Positions 8,440-18,601 are shown, counted from the stretch's first letter. The stretch is DNA of 64,000 nt from an uncultured Verrucomicrobiota bacterium (GCA_903869675.1 CAIQAB010000032.1:1-64000); one strand, 5' to 3'. A program made the numbers and translations. The notes: generated by a model not told the origin, from the letters alone.

Positions 8440-11400
8440 GTGTCTGCTACCAATGTGAGAATACCCCCGCTCATTGCCACAGTGTTGTCGTCGTTGGTGT
8501 TTGGTGCAGTCACCCGCGCCGTGCCAGCCTTTCCCGGCGCGGAGGGCTTTGGCGCCAACGCCAAAGGCGCGCGAGCCTCGGCCAGCCCCACCGTCTATCA
8601 CGTCACCAACCTGAACGACTCGGGGGCGGGCTCCCTGCGCGACGCCGTAAGCACCTCGGGCCGCGTAGTGGTTTTCGACGTCGGTGGCCTGATTCGGGTA
8701 GGTTCGCCGATTGTCTTCGCATCCAACCTCACCATCGCGGGCCAGACCGCGCCGGGCGGTGGCGTTACCCTCTACGGTAACCGCGTGTCTTTTTCAGGCG
8801 CGAGCAACACCATCTGCCGCTACCTGCGCTTCCGCATGGGCATCGACGGCGACGATGGCGCGGACGCGGTCGGCATCGCCAGCGGGAGCGACATGATCTT
8901 CGACCACGTCTCCGCCTCCTGGGGTCGTGACGAGACCTTCTCCATCAGCGGCGATACCGCCATCCGCATCACCCTGCAGGACTGCCTGATCGCGCAGGGC
9001 CTGCGCATCCATTCCGCCGGCAGCCTGATGCAGACCTCAGGGGGTGTGAGCATCCTGCGCACCCTCTATGCGGACAACTGGATGCGTAATCCGAAGATCA
9101 AAGGGGTGAACGATTACATAAACAACGTGGTCTACAACTGGGGCGGCGGCGGTGGCTACATCCCGGCGGGCGACTCCGCGGGCGACTCCTATGCAAACAT
9201 GGTCGGGTGCTATTTCATCGGCGGCCCCGAAACCGGCGCGGGAAGATCACCGTTTTTATCGGGCAACACCAACTACCGCCTCTTTCACTCGGGCAACCTC
9301 CAGGACCTCGACCTCGACGGGGTGCTCGACGGCGTCGCGGTGACCGATTCCAGCTTCCCCACCCTCCAACTCGTCGGCACGCGCTTCGCCTACCCTGTTC
9401 CTACGACCGAACTATCCGCCCCCGCCGCCCTTGCTTGGGTGCTCGACCGGGCCGGCGCGTCGCATCGGCGTGATCGCACGGATGATTACGTCGTCGCCGA
9501 AGTCCGCACCCACGGCACGGGGGGCGTCTTCATTTATGACGAAGCGGAAATGGGCGGCGTAGGAACGGTCGCCGCCGGACTAAAGCAAGCCGATGCCGAC
9601 AACGACGGCATGCCCGATTGGTGGGAGCAGGCCGCCGGGACCAACCCCGCCTTAGCCGACGCCACCGCACTCGGCATCGACGGCTACCTGAATATTGAGC
9701 GTTACCTCAATGCCCTCGTCGTGGGCGGCGTGCCAGGCGCCTTTATCACCAGCATATCGAACGACACCGGTGCGTCGGCATCGGACGGCGTGACCTCCGA
9801 CCGCACCCTCGTCCTACGTGGCACCGCATCCGCCGGATCCACCATTTCCCTGGCCCGTGCCGATAGCGGCGTGCTGGGGACGGTCCTAGCGGATGCGACC
9901 GGACAATGGACCTATGACTACAGCGCCACCTCGCTGGCCGACCGGGTCTATGCTTTCACCGCCAGCGCCACCGTTGGCGGAGTCGCCACCCCGCCCTCGC
10001 CCGCCATGGTCGTTCTTATCGACAACGTCGCGGCGCCCGCCCCGCTGATCACCGGCCTTAGCCTCGCCCCGGTGGCCGCGATTTCTGGCACCGCCAACCC
10101 CGGCGATAACGTTGCGGTGAGCCTCGCCGGTCAGATCGTCGCCACAGGCGTGGCCGACGCGTTGGGCAACTGGGCCGCGCCCTACACTGGATCCATCCTC
10201 GGCACGGGATTGAAAACCTTCACCGCCGCTGCGACCGATCTGGCCGGCAATCCAGGCCCGGCCTCCGCCGGCTACGTTGTGGACACCGGTCTCGCCGCGC
10301 CTGTTTTCAACGCGCTAAACACCGATAGCGGCGCGTCCGCCTCCGACCGCCTGACCAACGACACCACGCTCGTCTTGTCCGGCACCGCGCCCTCCGGATC
10401 GACCGTAAATGTCACCCGCGCAGGCGTGGGCGTCGTGGGCACCGCGACCGCCACCGGGGGGGGCTTTTCATTCAACTATGCCGCGACCACGCTTCCGGCC
10501 GGGACTCATACCTTCACGGCCACCGCGACGCTCGCGGGTTCGGCCAGCCCGGTCTCCGAGCCCTTCGTAACGACGATCGACACCACCGCGCCCAGCGTAG
10601 CCTCCATACGTCGGCTGATCCCGGCGACCTACTCCACCAATGGAGGCTCCGTGGTCTATCGCGTCACCTTCTCCGAACCAGTCACCGGGGTCGACCTGGC
10701 CGACTTTACCCTGACCAAGTCAGGCACCACGGGCTCACTCACCTCGATCTCGACCGTGAGCTCGACCATCTACGACGTCTCCGCCGGGAGCATCTCGGGA
10801 GACGGCACCGCACGGCTCGACCTAAATGCCAGCGGCACCGGCATCGTCGACCTCGCTGGCAACGCCTTCTCCGGCGGTTACACTTCTGGGCAAACCTACA
10901 CCGTTCGTCTCGCCGGTAGCGGAGCTTGGATAAACCTCGATGACGCGGGCCTGTGGAGCGATTCCGCCAACTGGGACGGCGGACTCGTCGCCGCCGGCAC
11001 CGGTGCCACCGCCGACTTCAGCCTGCGCGATCTCGCAACAGACACCACGTTGGTCATCGACTCCAATCGCACGCTCGGACGCATCGTTTTGGGCGACACC
11101 GATTTCTCCACCCCGGCCGGGTGGACCATCACCGATGGCGCCGTGACCGCCCGCGTGATCACCTTGGAAGGCACCTCGACTCCGGTAATCCAAGTCGATG
11201 CCGCCACTACTCCGGCTGGCGACACCACCGACGTCCCTGCCGCCAACGCCACCCCGCACCACCTCGCGGTAACCCTGGCGGGCGGGAAAGGCTTCACCAA
11301 AACAGGCGTCGGCACCTTGGAATTAAACCGGCCAAACCCCGCGCTTATTGGCGCGCTAACCATCTCGAAAGGCATCGTCCAAGTAGGCCCCGGCGGCACG

Positions 11401-13170
11401 CTCGCACCTGCCTCGGTGACCATCGCCACCTCGCAGCAACTCCGGGTCACGGGCGGCGCATTCGCCACCGCGGGCAACGTCTCCTGGACCTCTGGCACCG
11501 GCACGGGCGTGATCGTGAGCGACGGCACGGCGAGCTTCCAAAACATCGTCCCGTCCAACACCCGCAACAGCTTCTTCAAGGTCACCGGTGGCGTAGTAAA
11601 CGCGAAGGACATTAACTTCCCCCGTAGCGGCGACTCCGAGGCCCAGACCACCGGCACAGGCGTGTTGATTTCCGGGGGCGACACGACTTTCGCCAACATC
11701 GGTCTGGGCACCGTTGACTCGTGGGCGGGCCTGACCATCTCGGGCGGAAAAATCACCGTGACCGGCACCCTGCACAACGGTTACCAGAAAACCGCCGGAC
11801 GCGGCGGCGTGATTTACCTCTCCGGTGGCGAACTCGCGGTGACGGGCGCGACCAACGGCCTCGTAATGGCGCGCAACCCCGGCGGCACGAGCGCCAACAC
11901 CAACAACGTCGCCAAACTGCTCATCACCGGGGGTGTGGCCAATCTAGCCAAACTCACCCTGGGCTACGACGCGACGGTGAGCGCTGGCTCGGCGAGCGTC
12001 ACCATGAGCGGCGGCGAGCTAAACCTCGGAGCCGGCGGAATCGTGAAAAACGGTGCGGCGGGCCTCGCCTCCTCGTTGTCTTTTTCCGGCGGGACCCTCG
12101 GCGCCTCGGCCGACTGGGGCACCACGCATCCGCTCACGATCACCGATACCTCGGTCTCTCCGCTTTTCTCCATCCGCGCCGCCGGCCCCGATGGCGTGCC
12201 GCACGATATCACCCTGAACGGCGCGGTTTCCGGCACGGGTGGTTTTAACAAGACCGGCGCGGGCACGCTGACCCTTTCGGCGGCCAATGCGGTCGCGGGT
12301 AATATCAATATCAACGCCGGTATTCTCAACCTCGCCGGCACGCTCGCCACCGCCACCGGCAAGACGCTCGCGGTCAATGCCGGCGGGACGCTGGCCGGCA
12401 CCGGCACTTCAAACATGATGCTCGGATTATTCCCCGGCGGCACGGTTTCGCCGGGCGGGAACGCGTCAGGCACGCTCACCATCGCGGGTGCGCGGATTGC
12501 GGGCGGCGCCATCCTGAGCTTCAATCTGGGCGCAAACGGCGACCAATTGGTCATCCCAGGCGGCTTCACGTATTTTGGTTCCGGCCCGGTGACGTTTAGT
12601 CTCACTCCTGGAACCCTCGCCATCGGCACACCCTACACGTTGATTACTACACCCGGTGGAAACCCCGGAATCACCCCCGCCAACCTGGCCTACACCGGGC
12701 TGGGCTACGGAAAGGGACACTTCACGGTGGGGGCGAATACCATCCAGTTTACCGTCGATAACGACGGGGTCGCGCTGGCGCCCTTTTATGACTGGTTGAC
12801 CGGACGCGGCCTAGTCGCCGACGCCGCCACCGCGACGGGAGACCCCGACGCCGACGGCATGGCGACACTGCTCGAATTCGTCTTTGGCCAAGATCCCCGA
12901 ATCCCCGACGTAGCGCAGTTGCTAGCCACCACCATCATGGCAAATCAGGAGATCTACCCGGCTGTCACCTATCGCAGACGCCAGCACCGGGGTGGAGTGA
13001 TTGTGGCGGTCGAGGCCGCGCTTGATCCGGCCTTCTCTGCGCCACTGGCGCTGGTCGATGTGTCGGCCCCGGCCGAGCCGGATGGCTTTGACCGCGTATT
13101 GGTGCGCTCAGGGCTGCCGGTTTCGAGGGAGGCGAGGCAGTTTTTCCGTGTCCGCGCCTCCCTGCCCTAG
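8440..13170 (+). CDS. Giant exported PL1-type pectate lyase with Ig-like and autotransporter-associated strand repeats
   Basis: Secreted protein of 1576 residues starting at GTG 8440 (alternative GTG 8455), with a signal peptide ending near TRA. Residues about 25-370 form a right-handed beta-helix polysaccharide lyase 1 domain: FPGAEGFGA, NLNDSGAGSLRDAV, FDHVSASWGRDETFS and a RNPKIKGV segment likely carrying the catalytic Arg. A 'DNDGMPDWWE' calcium-type loop follows near 385. Four Ig-like repeats come next (about 440-830), two of them near-identical at DxGASASD. Then strand repeats with T-K-T-G-x-G-T-L motifs cover about 840-1440. The C-terminal module (about 1450-1576) has DPDADGMATLLEF and ends FFRVRASLP. 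It probably cleaves homogalacturonan at or outside the cell surface. No autotransporter barrel is present, so the export route is unclear. Confidence 0.85.
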   Translation: MSATNVRIPPLIATVLSSLVFGAVTRAVPAFPGAEGFGANAKGARASASPTVYHVTNLNDSGAGSLRDAVSTSGRVVVFDVGGLIRVGSPIVFASNLTIAGQTAPGGGVTLYGNRVSFSGASNTICRYLRFRMGIDGDDGADAVGIASGSDMIFDHVSASWGRDETFSISGDTAIRITLQDCLIAQGLRIHSAGSLMQTSGGVSILRTLYADNWMRNPKIKGVNDYINNVVYNWGGGGGYIPAGDSAGDSYANMVGCYFIGGPETGAGRSPFLSGNTNYRLFHSGNLQDLDLDGVLDGVAVTDSSFPTLQLVGTRFAYPVPTTELSAPAALAWVLDRAGASHRRDRTDDYVVAEVRTHGTGGVFIYDEAEMGGVGTVAAGLKQADADNDGMPDWWEQAAGTNPALADATALGIDGYLNIERYLNALVVGGVPGAFITSISNDTGASASDGVTSDRTLVLRGTASAGSTISLARADSGVLGTVLADATGQWTYDYSATSLADRVYAFTASATVGGVATPPSPAMVVLIDNVAAPAPLITGLSLAPVAAISGTANPGDNVAVSLAGQIVATGVADALGNWAAPYTGSILGTGLKTFTAAATDLAGNPGPASAGYVVDTGLAAPVFNALNTDSGASASDRLTNDTTLVLSGTAPSGSTVNVTRAGVGVVGTATATGGGFSFNYAATTLPAGTHTFTATATLAGSASPVSEPFVTTIDTTAPSVASIRRLIPATYSTNGGSVVYRVTFSEPVTGVDLADFTLTKSGTTGSLTSISTVSSTIYDVSAGSISGDGTARLDLNASGTGIVDLAGNAFSGGYTSGQTYTVRLAGSGAWINLDDAGLWSDSANWDGGLVAAGTGATADFSLRDLATDTTLVIDSNRTLGRIVLGDTDFSTPAGWTITDGAVTARVITLEGTSTPVIQVDAATTPAGDTTDVPAANATPHHLAVTLAGGKGFTKTGVGTLELNRPNPALIGALTISKGIVQVGPGGTLAPASVTIATSQQLRVTGGAFATAGNVSWTSGTGTGVIVSDGTASFQNIVPSNTRNSFFKVTGGVVNAKDINFPRSGDSEAQTTGTGVLISGGDTTFANIGLGTVDSWAGLTISGGKITVTGTLHNGYQKTAGRGGVIYLSGGELAVTGATNGLVMARNPGGTSANTNNVAKLLITGGVANLAKLTLGYDATVSAGSASVTMSGGELNLGAGGIVKNGAAGLASSLSFSGGTLGASADWGTTHPLTITDTSVSPLFSIRAAGPDGVPHDITLNGAVSGTGGFNKTGAGTLTLSAANAVAGNININAGILNLAGTLATATGKTLAVNAGGTLAGTGTSNMMLGLFPGGTVSPGGNASGTLTIAGARIAGGAILSFNLGANGDQLVIPGGFTYFGSGPVTFSLTPGTLAIGTPYTLITTPGGNPGITPANLAYTGLGYGKGHFTVGANTIQFTVDNDGVALAPFYDWLTGRGLVADAATATGDPDADGMATLLEFVFGQDPRIPDVAQLLATTIMANQEIYPAVTYRRRQHRGGVIVAVEAALDPAFSAPLALVDVSAPAEPDGFDRVLVRSGLPVSREARQFFRVRASLP

Positions 13171-13177
13171 CCAGCCT

Positions 13178-13882
13178 TCACAAGCCAAGCTCTTCGATAG
13201 TCAGCTCCCGATAACAGCCCGGTGCGAGATCACAGAGGGTAAGCGGGCCAAAAGACACCCGATGCAGCGCCAGCACGGCGGCGCCCGCAGCGGCGGCGAA
13301 CATGCGGCGGACCTGATGATATTTGCCCTCGATCAGCGTCACCTCGGCCATACGCGGACCGAGCGGGCGGAGGATAGCGGGCGCACAGGGCTCCGGTTCG
13401 CCTTCCAAACGGAGCGTGCCGGAGGCAAACACCTCGGCCAGTTCTGCGGGTAAATCGCGATCGAGGGTGGCGTGATAGATCTTGGGAACCTTGTGTTTCG
13501 GAGAGGTGAGGCGGTGGACGAGCTCCGTCCGGTCGGTGAGGAGCAAGAGGCCGGAAGTCTCTTTGTCGAGACGCCCGACACTGGTAACCAAGGGGTTGCG
13601 TTCGCGCCAGCGAGGCGGGAGCAGATCGTAGACGAGGGGCGCCTCACGGAGATCGTGCGAACACGTCAGGCCGAGGGGCTTGTTGAGCAAAAGCAATAAA
13701 CCCTCGGGGTGGTCAAGGGGCTCACCATCCACCCGCACAGCGGCGGGCGAGGGCTTGCTGCCGGGATCGTCGGCCGTTTTGCCCGCGATCGCGATGCGAC
13801 CCGCCTTCAGCCAGTCGCGGACTTCGCGACGCGAGCAATACCCGAGATTGGAGAGAAGTTGGTCGAGGCGACGAACGGACAT
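13178..13882 (-). CDS. rsuA: 16S rRNA pseudouridine synthase, RsuA family
   Basis: Converts a uridine of rRNA to pseudouridine in the cytoplasm; the family prototype modifies U516 of 16S rRNA. The protein is 234 residues: an N-terminal S4 domain (RRLDQLLSNLGYCSRREVRDWLKAGRI) and a synthase domain with the catalytic Asp in VGRLDKETSGLLLLT, plus the late motif EGKYHQVRRMF. The ATG at 13882 begins exactly at the S4 domain; the frame is open far upstream but that part is the antisense of pyrH. RsuA, RluB and RluE cannot be separated with certainty by eye. It ends 7 bp from the converging lyase gene and is divergent from pyrH. Confidence 0.88.
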   Translation of the reverse strand: MSVRRLDQLLSNLGYCSRREVRDWLKAGRIAIAGKTADDPGSKPSPAAVRVDGEPLDHPEGLLLLLNKPLGLTCSHDLREAPLVYDLLPPRWRERNPLVTSVGRLDKETSGLLLLTDRTELVHRLTSPKHKVPKIYHATLDRDLPAELAEVFASGTLRLEGEPEPCAPAILRPLGPRMAEVTLIEGKYHQVRRMFAAAAGAAVLALHRVSFGPLTLCDLAPGCYRELTIEELGL

Positions 13883-13984
13883 ACCGCTATCGTGAATGTT
13901 TTCCTGCACCGGGAGCAACGTCAGGCCGCAGACAAACGCCCGCACGCTTGACCGCACCGCTCGCGCCCCGCTTCCTTTCGCGCC

Positions 13985-14722
13985 ATGAGCGAACGCCCGG
14001 CCCAGCCTTCCCAAGTGAAATACAAACGCATCGTCCTCAAGCTCAGCGGAGAGGTCCTGCGTGGCAAAGGCTCCGACCCCATCGACCCCCAGATTCTCGA
14101 AGACATCTGCCGCCAGGTGAAGGTGGCCCATGACGCTTCGGTCGAGGTCTGTGTCGTGATAGGCGGGGGCAATATTTTCCGTGGTCTCCAAGGCTCCCAG
14201 CGAGGCGTCGACCGCACCACCGGCGACTACATGGGCATGCTCGCCACCGTCATCAACTCCCTCGCAATCATGGATTGTCTGGAAAAGATGGGCGTGAGTT
14301 GCCGCGTCCAGTCCGCCATCCCCATGAATCAGGTCGCGGAGCCTTTCATCCTGCGCCGCGCCATCCGCCACCTCGAAAAAGGCCGGGTGGTCATCTTCGC
14401 CGCCGGCACCGGCAATCCCTATTTCTCGACCGACACCACCGCCGCCCTCCGCGCTTCGGAGATCCGCGCCGACATCATCATGAAGGCCACGAAGGTCGAT
14501 GGCATCTACAACAAGGATCCCAAGAAACACGCCGACGCCGTGCGCTACGACCGGCTCACCTTCCTCGATGCCCTGAAGCAACGCCTCAACGTCATGGACA
14601 GCACCGCGTTCAGCCTGTGTCTCGACAACAACATGCCCATTCTGGTGTTCGACTTGAACGCGCCCGACGTCATCACCCGCGCCATCCATGGCGAGCAGGT
14701 CGGCACCCTGGTGCACGCTTGA
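13985..14722 (+). CDS. pyrH: UMP kinase
   Basis: Cytoplasmic hexameric amino-acid-kinase-fold enzyme phosphorylating UMP to UDP with ATP; essential for pyrimidine nucleotide synthesis. It has 245 residues with [10 protein letters not shown] (P-loop-like Lys), IGGGNIFRG, the UMP-binding [31 protein letters not shown] and [13 protein letters not shown], all diagnostic. Its usual neighbours tsf and frr are absent, unlike many bacteria. A GC-rich stem lies a few bases past the stop. Confidence 0.96.
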   Translation: MSERPAQPSQVKYKRIVLKLSGEVLRGKGSDPIDPQILEDICRQVKVAHDASVEVCVVIGGGNIFRGLQGSQRGVDRTTGDYMGMLATVINSLAIMDCLEKMGVSCRVQSAIPMNQVAEPFILRRAIRHLEKGRVVIFAAGTGNPYFSTDTTAALRASEIRADIIMKATKVDGIYNKDPKKHADAVRYDRLTFLDALKQRLNVMDSTAFSLCLDNNMPILVFDLNAPDVITRAIHGEQVGTLVHA

Positions 14723-14729
14723 CCGGCAA

Positions 14730-14747
14730 GGCCGGCGGTAGCCGGCC
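14730..14747 (+). terminator. GC-rich stem-loop after pyrH
   Basis: Perfect 7-bp stem GGCCGGC / GCCGGCC with a GGTA tetraloop, 8 nt after the pyrH stop. Only a short, impure T-stretch follows (AGTTTA), so it may be a weak or Rho-assisted terminator or an RNA 3'-end stabiliser. Confidence 0.5.
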
Positions 14748-14898
14748 AGTTTAGCGGTGCCTAAAAGTTGGCTGGGTTGACCGGAAGGCCCAATTTTTTG
14801 ATACCTTGATCGGGCCAGGCGCCTTGTCATTTTCACAGAAGGGCGGGTAGCCTCCATTCGTCGAGTCCGAGGTTTTTACCCTAATTCCCCAGCCTGTG

Positions 14899-17706
14899 AT
14901 GCTTTCTTTATGCGACCAAATCCGCGCGCGAGGGCTGCTGCTGCTCGGACTGAAACTGGCCGGCGGGGGGCTGAACGCGCAGACGGCGGTGCCCGTGTTT
15001 GCGCAAGAAGTCTCGGTCCACGACCCGTCAATCGTGCGGGCACCTGACGGCTACTATGTCTTCGGCTCGCATCTCGCCTCGGCACGCAGCGCCGATCTGA
15101 TGACTTGGACGCAGCTTTCCTCTAGCCCCGTAGCAGGCAATCCGCTGGCCGCCGATCCAGCGGCAACCTTCGCCCAAGCCATCGCGTGGATAGGGGGAAA
15201 CCTGAACTTCTGGGCGCCCGACGTGCACCGTCTCGCAAGCGGCAAATACGCGCTCTATTACTCAATGTGCGAAGGAAACAGCCCGCGCGGGGTCATCGGA
15301 TTGGCGTCCGCCGATGCACCCGCAGGGCCCTACACCGATCAAGGGTTGCTGATTAAAAGCGGCATGTGGGGCGAGGTCAGTCCCGACGGCACGGTTTACG
15401 ACGCCACGCGACACCCGAATGCGGTGGATCCGGATGTCTTTGCCGATGCCCAGGGAAACCTGTGGATGGTTTACGGATCCTACTCCGGCGGCATCTTCAT
15501 TCTGCGTCTGGATGCCGCTACGGGTCGACCGCTGACCGGCCAAGGCTACGGCAAGAAACTCGCGGGCGGGAACCATGCCCGGATCGAGGGACCGTGCATC
15601 CTGCACAATCCGGCCACGGGCTATTACTACCTTTTTCTGTCCTTCGGCGGGCTCACTTCAGATGGCGGATACCAGGTGCGAGTCGCCCGCTCGACCAACC
15701 CCGACGGACCGTATTTCGATCCAGCCGGGGTAAATATGACCAATGTGGGCGGACCAGCCGGATCCTTTTTCGACGACGCGGCCATCGCCCCCTACGGGGC
15801 CAAACTCATCGGCAACTACCAGTTCAACCACATCCCGGGCGAGCCGGGCGCCAGTGCACGGGGATACCTTTCCCCCGGACACAACTCCGTATATCGCGAC
15901 GCCGCCACGGGCCTTGCCTATTTTGTTTTTCATACCCGCTTCGTCGGCCGCGGGGACGCCCACGAGGTGCGCGTGCATCGTCTCCATTTCAATGCCCATG
16001 GCTGGCCGGTGGTCGCGCCTCAACGTTACGCCGGTGAGGTCGATCCGGCCCTTAATGCCGCGCAAATTCCCGGACGCTACAAACTCGTCAACCACGGCAA
16101 GGACATCTCGCCCGACTTGCATGCGTCTTCGTTGATCACTCTGGCGGCCGACGGCACCGTCACGGGCGACGCGAACGGCGCATGGACTATCGACGCAGGA
16201 AACCTGGCTACCCTCACGTTGCAACGGATCGTTTATCGGGGCGTTTTCACCCGCCAGTGGGATGACGACAACCGTGTATGGGTGCGGGCTTTTACCGCCC
16301 TTTCCGCCGGTGGGGTGACCGTGTGGGGCAGCGAGGTGGCGACACCAAACGCGCCCCCGGTGCTGGACCCCCAGTCCAATGCGGCGGCGGTTCGCGGCGA
16401 GACCTGGCGGCGCACCGTCTACGCAAGCGACGGCGATTACGCCCAATCGGTCGCCTACAGTCTGACGGAGGCTCCTATTGGAGCCGTAATCAACCCCTCC
16501 ACAGGGGAAATCAACTGGACGCCCCCGCTCGCCGAGGTCGGCAAGCTCCACCGCTTTACCGTCCGGGCGACGGACAACGGCGCCGCGCCGCGCTATGCCG
16601 AGGCGAGCTTCGACGTGGCCGTATCGTCTCGGACGATCCTGCGACGGGTGGAGCTGGATTTCACGACCGCGGGCGGCTCTGGGTTGCGCGATGGCGCCGG
16701 GCGTTTCACCGGCTTGACCGCACGACTACCCGGCACGGGCGGCGGCGTGCCGATCAATGATCCCCTGCTCAGCCTCAACACGGCGGGAACGGGCGGACTC
16801 GCGTTGACCACGACGCAATCGGACTACAACGGCAGCACCGGGCTGACCGGCAACCGCAGCATCGGGCTGGCCCTGGCCGAGCTGGGCTTCACGGGTGCGG
16901 AAGACTTTGCGGTGACCGCGCAGTTCGCGCCGTTGCCGACGCTGGGCTTTGTGGATCAAGTGGGACTATTCGTGGGCACGAGCGGCACGACGCTGACCCG
17001 GGCAGGAGCGATCGTCTTTGGCTCCGCACCGGAAGGCTACGCGGTGCACACCCGGGCCGGGGCGGACAAGGATGGGCACTTCAAGGGGGTCTTGAATCTG
17101 GCCGATGGCCTGACCGTGACGATCCAGCGTGCGAGCGGTGCGTGGCGTTACTGGGTGGATGACGCGGAATGGCCGCCTCTGACCTCGGGGGTAGCGAGCG
17201 AGCCGGTATTTTTGAACAGCACGGCGGGCTTATGCGCCGGCGTGTTTGCCATCACACCACTCAACACCACCCCCAAGACGGTCGTGCTCGAGTCGTTGAT
17301 TGCAGTGGTAGACACCGGCCTGACGCCTTTGGAGACTTGGCGCGGGCGCTATTTCGGAAACGCAGCCTCCATAGGTGCGGGAGCGGATACAATGGACCCT
17401 GACAGCGATGGTTTACCCAATCTACTCGAATACGCGCTAGGCGGCGACCCGGTCGCCGGGGATGGCGGGGAGCGGCCGCAGGCCGGAGTCGCAGGAGGCA
17501 TACGCCTGACTCTTTCGTTCACGCGGATCGCTGATCCGTCGCTGACCTACCTGGTGGAGGCGGCCGACACGGCGGGAGGGCCGTGGGAGACGATCTGGAC
17601 GAGCACGGGCGCGGCGAACACGGCGGGACGGGTGACGGTCACGGATACGATGGCATTAACCACGGGCGGGACGGCGCGTTTTCTGCGATTGCGGGTAGCG
17701 CGTTAA
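14899..17706 (+). CDS. Exported GH43 endo-arabinanase-like enzyme with C-terminal accessory modules
   Basis: Secreted 935-residue protein that likely hydrolyses alpha-1,5-arabinan side chains of pectin. An N-terminal hydrophobic segment (residues ~10-27) is the signal. The GH43 propeller (about 38-390) shows HDPSIVRAPDGYY with catalytic-base Asp42, NFWAPDVHRL, VDPDVFADAQGNLWMVYGSY and EGPCILHNPATGYYYLF with the presumptive acid Glu, then SPGHNSVYRD. A beta-barrel of the arabinanase C-terminal type follows (PGRYKLVNHG to VTVWGSEV, about 390-490). Next come a cadherin/putative-Ig repeat (PPVLDPQSN), a lectin-like domain, and from about residue 810 the calcium-loop module DPDSDGLPNLLEYALGGDP that ends RFLRLRVAR. 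A GTG codon directly precedes the ATG at 14899. Confidence 0.87.
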   Translation: MLSLCDQIRARGLLLLGLKLAGGGLNAQTAVPVFAQEVSVHDPSIVRAPDGYYVFGSHLASARSADLMTWTQLSSSPVAGNPLAADPAATFAQAIAWIGGNLNFWAPDVHRLASGKYALYYSMCEGNSPRGVIGLASADAPAGPYTDQGLLIKSGMWGEVSPDGTVYDATRHPNAVDPDVFADAQGNLWMVYGSYSGGIFILRLDAATGRPLTGQGYGKKLAGGNHARIEGPCILHNPATGYYYLFLSFGGLTSDGGYQVRVARSTNPDGPYFDPAGVNMTNVGGPAGSFFDDAAIAPYGAKLIGNYQFNHIPGEPGASARGYLSPGHNSVYRDAATGLAYFVFHTRFVGRGDAHEVRVHRLHFNAHGWPVVAPQRYAGEVDPALNAAQIPGRYKLVNHGKDISPDLHASSLITLAADGTVTGDANGAWTIDAGNLATLTLQRIVYRGVFTRQWDDDNRVWVRAFTALSAGGVTVWGSEVATPNAPPVLDPQSNAAAVRGETWRRTVYASDGDYAQSVAYSLTEAPIGAVINPSTGEINWTPPLAEVGKLHRFTVRATDNGAAPRYAEASFDVAVSSRTILRRVELDFTTAGGSGLRDGAGRFTGLTARLPGTGGGVPINDPLLSLNTAGTGGLALTTTQSDYNGSTGLTGNRSIGLALAELGFTGAEDFAVTAQFAPLPTLGFVDQVGLFVGTSGTTLTRAGAIVFGSAPEGYAVHTRAGADKDGHFKGVLNLADGLTVTIQRASGAWRYWVDDAEWPPLTSGVASEPVFLNSTAGLCAGVFAITPLNTTPKTVVLESLIAVVDTGLTPLETWRGRYFGNAASIGAGADTMDPDSDGLPNLLEYALGGDPVAGDGGERPQAGVAGGIRLTLSFTRIADPSLTYLVEAADTAGGPWETIWTSTGAANTAGRVTVTDTMALTTGGTARFLRLRVAR

Positions 17707-17739
17707 AGCCGTGGAGCGCGGGGTATCCCAGGACGCAAA

Positions 17740-17763
17740 AAGGCCCGGCCGAGGCCGGGCCTT
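17740..17763 (-). terminator. Terminator between converging GH43 and pilin genes
   Basis: Perfect 10-bp stem AAGGCCCGGC / GCCGGGCCTT with a CGAG loop. Read on the minus strand it is followed by TTT directly after the stem, giving a five-T run with the stem's last two bases, 27 bp past the pilin stop. On the plus strand the T-run is missing, so it best serves the pilin gene but may also block + transcripts. Confidence 0.75.
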
Positions 17764-17789
17764 GCGCAGCAAGCAAGCAGGGGATGGGT

Positions 17790-18551
17790 TTACCAGAGGA
17801 AGGTAGGCGTGCCAGTGGTGCGGACCACCATCTTATCGAAGGGACGCCAAGCGACGTGCGCATCGACGAAGGCGACGTTGCCACCGGAGGGAAGCAGACC
17901 ATTGAGATGGTTGGTGCGATTTCCCGCGAGACCTCCGAGGACATCGCTGTAATTATCGCGTCCCTGACGCATGATGGTATCCACCACCAACTCCCGTTTG
18001 CTAGGCGGTGTCTGCTCGATGTTGGCACCGACCCGGGTGGGGTAGTAAGCTTGGATCTTCAAGTTCACCGGGCTATCTTCAGCCAGAGCGACCGTGCCTG
18101 GATTGGTATCGCCGGTGCCATCCGTAAGGCGGGTTCTGGGTTGGGGGACCTGGGCGACGCCTGGAATCAGCGCCACGTAGTTAGAGACGGCAAAAGTGCC
18201 GTTATACTGCCACATGGAGTCCCCATCGTTGGGCAGGCCGGAGGGGCAGTAAATGACATCCCGGCCGGCGTTGCCAACGAGGAGTTTCACCATGTCCTTG
18301 TGCATATCCCAAGCCCAAGCGCCTGCCTGGTAGGCAGGGAAACGCTGCTGGCGGTCTTGGTTGGCAAAACTGACCAGAGACAACGCAATCTGACGGACAT
18401 TGCTGCTGCACTTGGCGCGCTTGGCGGTATCACGGACCTTGCCAACCGTGGGGATGATAATGGCGGCGAGGATGCCGATGATCGCGATGACCGTGAGCAA
18501 TTCGATCAGAGTGAAACCATGGCGGCGGTTGGCGAAGGATTGAGTGGTCAT
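17790..18551 (-). CDS. Type IV pilin/pseudopilin-like protein (prepilin N-terminal methylation motif)
   Basis: A 253-residue protein with a class III prepilin leader: basic N-terminus, cleavage after Gly in RRHGFTLIELLTVIAIIGILAA, and Glu at +5 of the hydrophobic helix. The C-terminus GGNVAFVDAHVAWRPF is the form common in Planctomycetes/Verrucomicrobia prepilin-like families, which occur in large paralogous sets. It may be a minor pilin or a type II secretion pseudopilin; no assembly ATPase or peptidase is nearby. It sits 12 bp downstream of a strong terminator and shares strand with the giant secreted-protein gene before it, so it might help export or display such proteins, though that is speculative. 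Confidence 0.87.
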   Translation of the reverse strand: MTTQSFANRRHGFTLIELLTVIAIIGILAAIIIPTVGKVRDTAKRAKCSSNVRQIALSLVSFANQDRQQRFPAYQAGAWAWDMHKDMVKLLVGNAGRDVIYCPSGLPNDGDSMWQYNGTFAVSNYVALIPGVAQVPQPRTRLTDGTGDTNPGTVALAEDSPVNLKIQAYYPTRVGANIEQTPPSKRELVVDTIMRQGRDNYSDVLGGLAGNRTNHLNGLLPSGGNVAFVDAHVAWRPFDKMVVRTTGTPTFLW

Positions 18552-18563
18552 GGGATGTTCGCT

Positions 18564-18601
18564 AAAAAGACGAGCCGGCCACCGCAGGGCAGCCGGCTCG
18601 T
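18564..18601 (-). terminator. Rho-independent terminator between the giant repeat protein and the pilin gene
   Basis: On the minus strand a perfect 10-bp stem ACGAGCCGGC / GCCGGCTCGT (12-nt loop) is followed, after one C, by TTTTT. It lies 17 bp after the stop of the upstream gene, and its T-run ends 12 bp before the pilin ATG. Confidence 0.82.

Noticed and set aside
13883-14857. N-terminal extension of the rsuA frame
   Set aside because: Would be antisense to pyrH; the S4 domain begins at the ATG at 13882.
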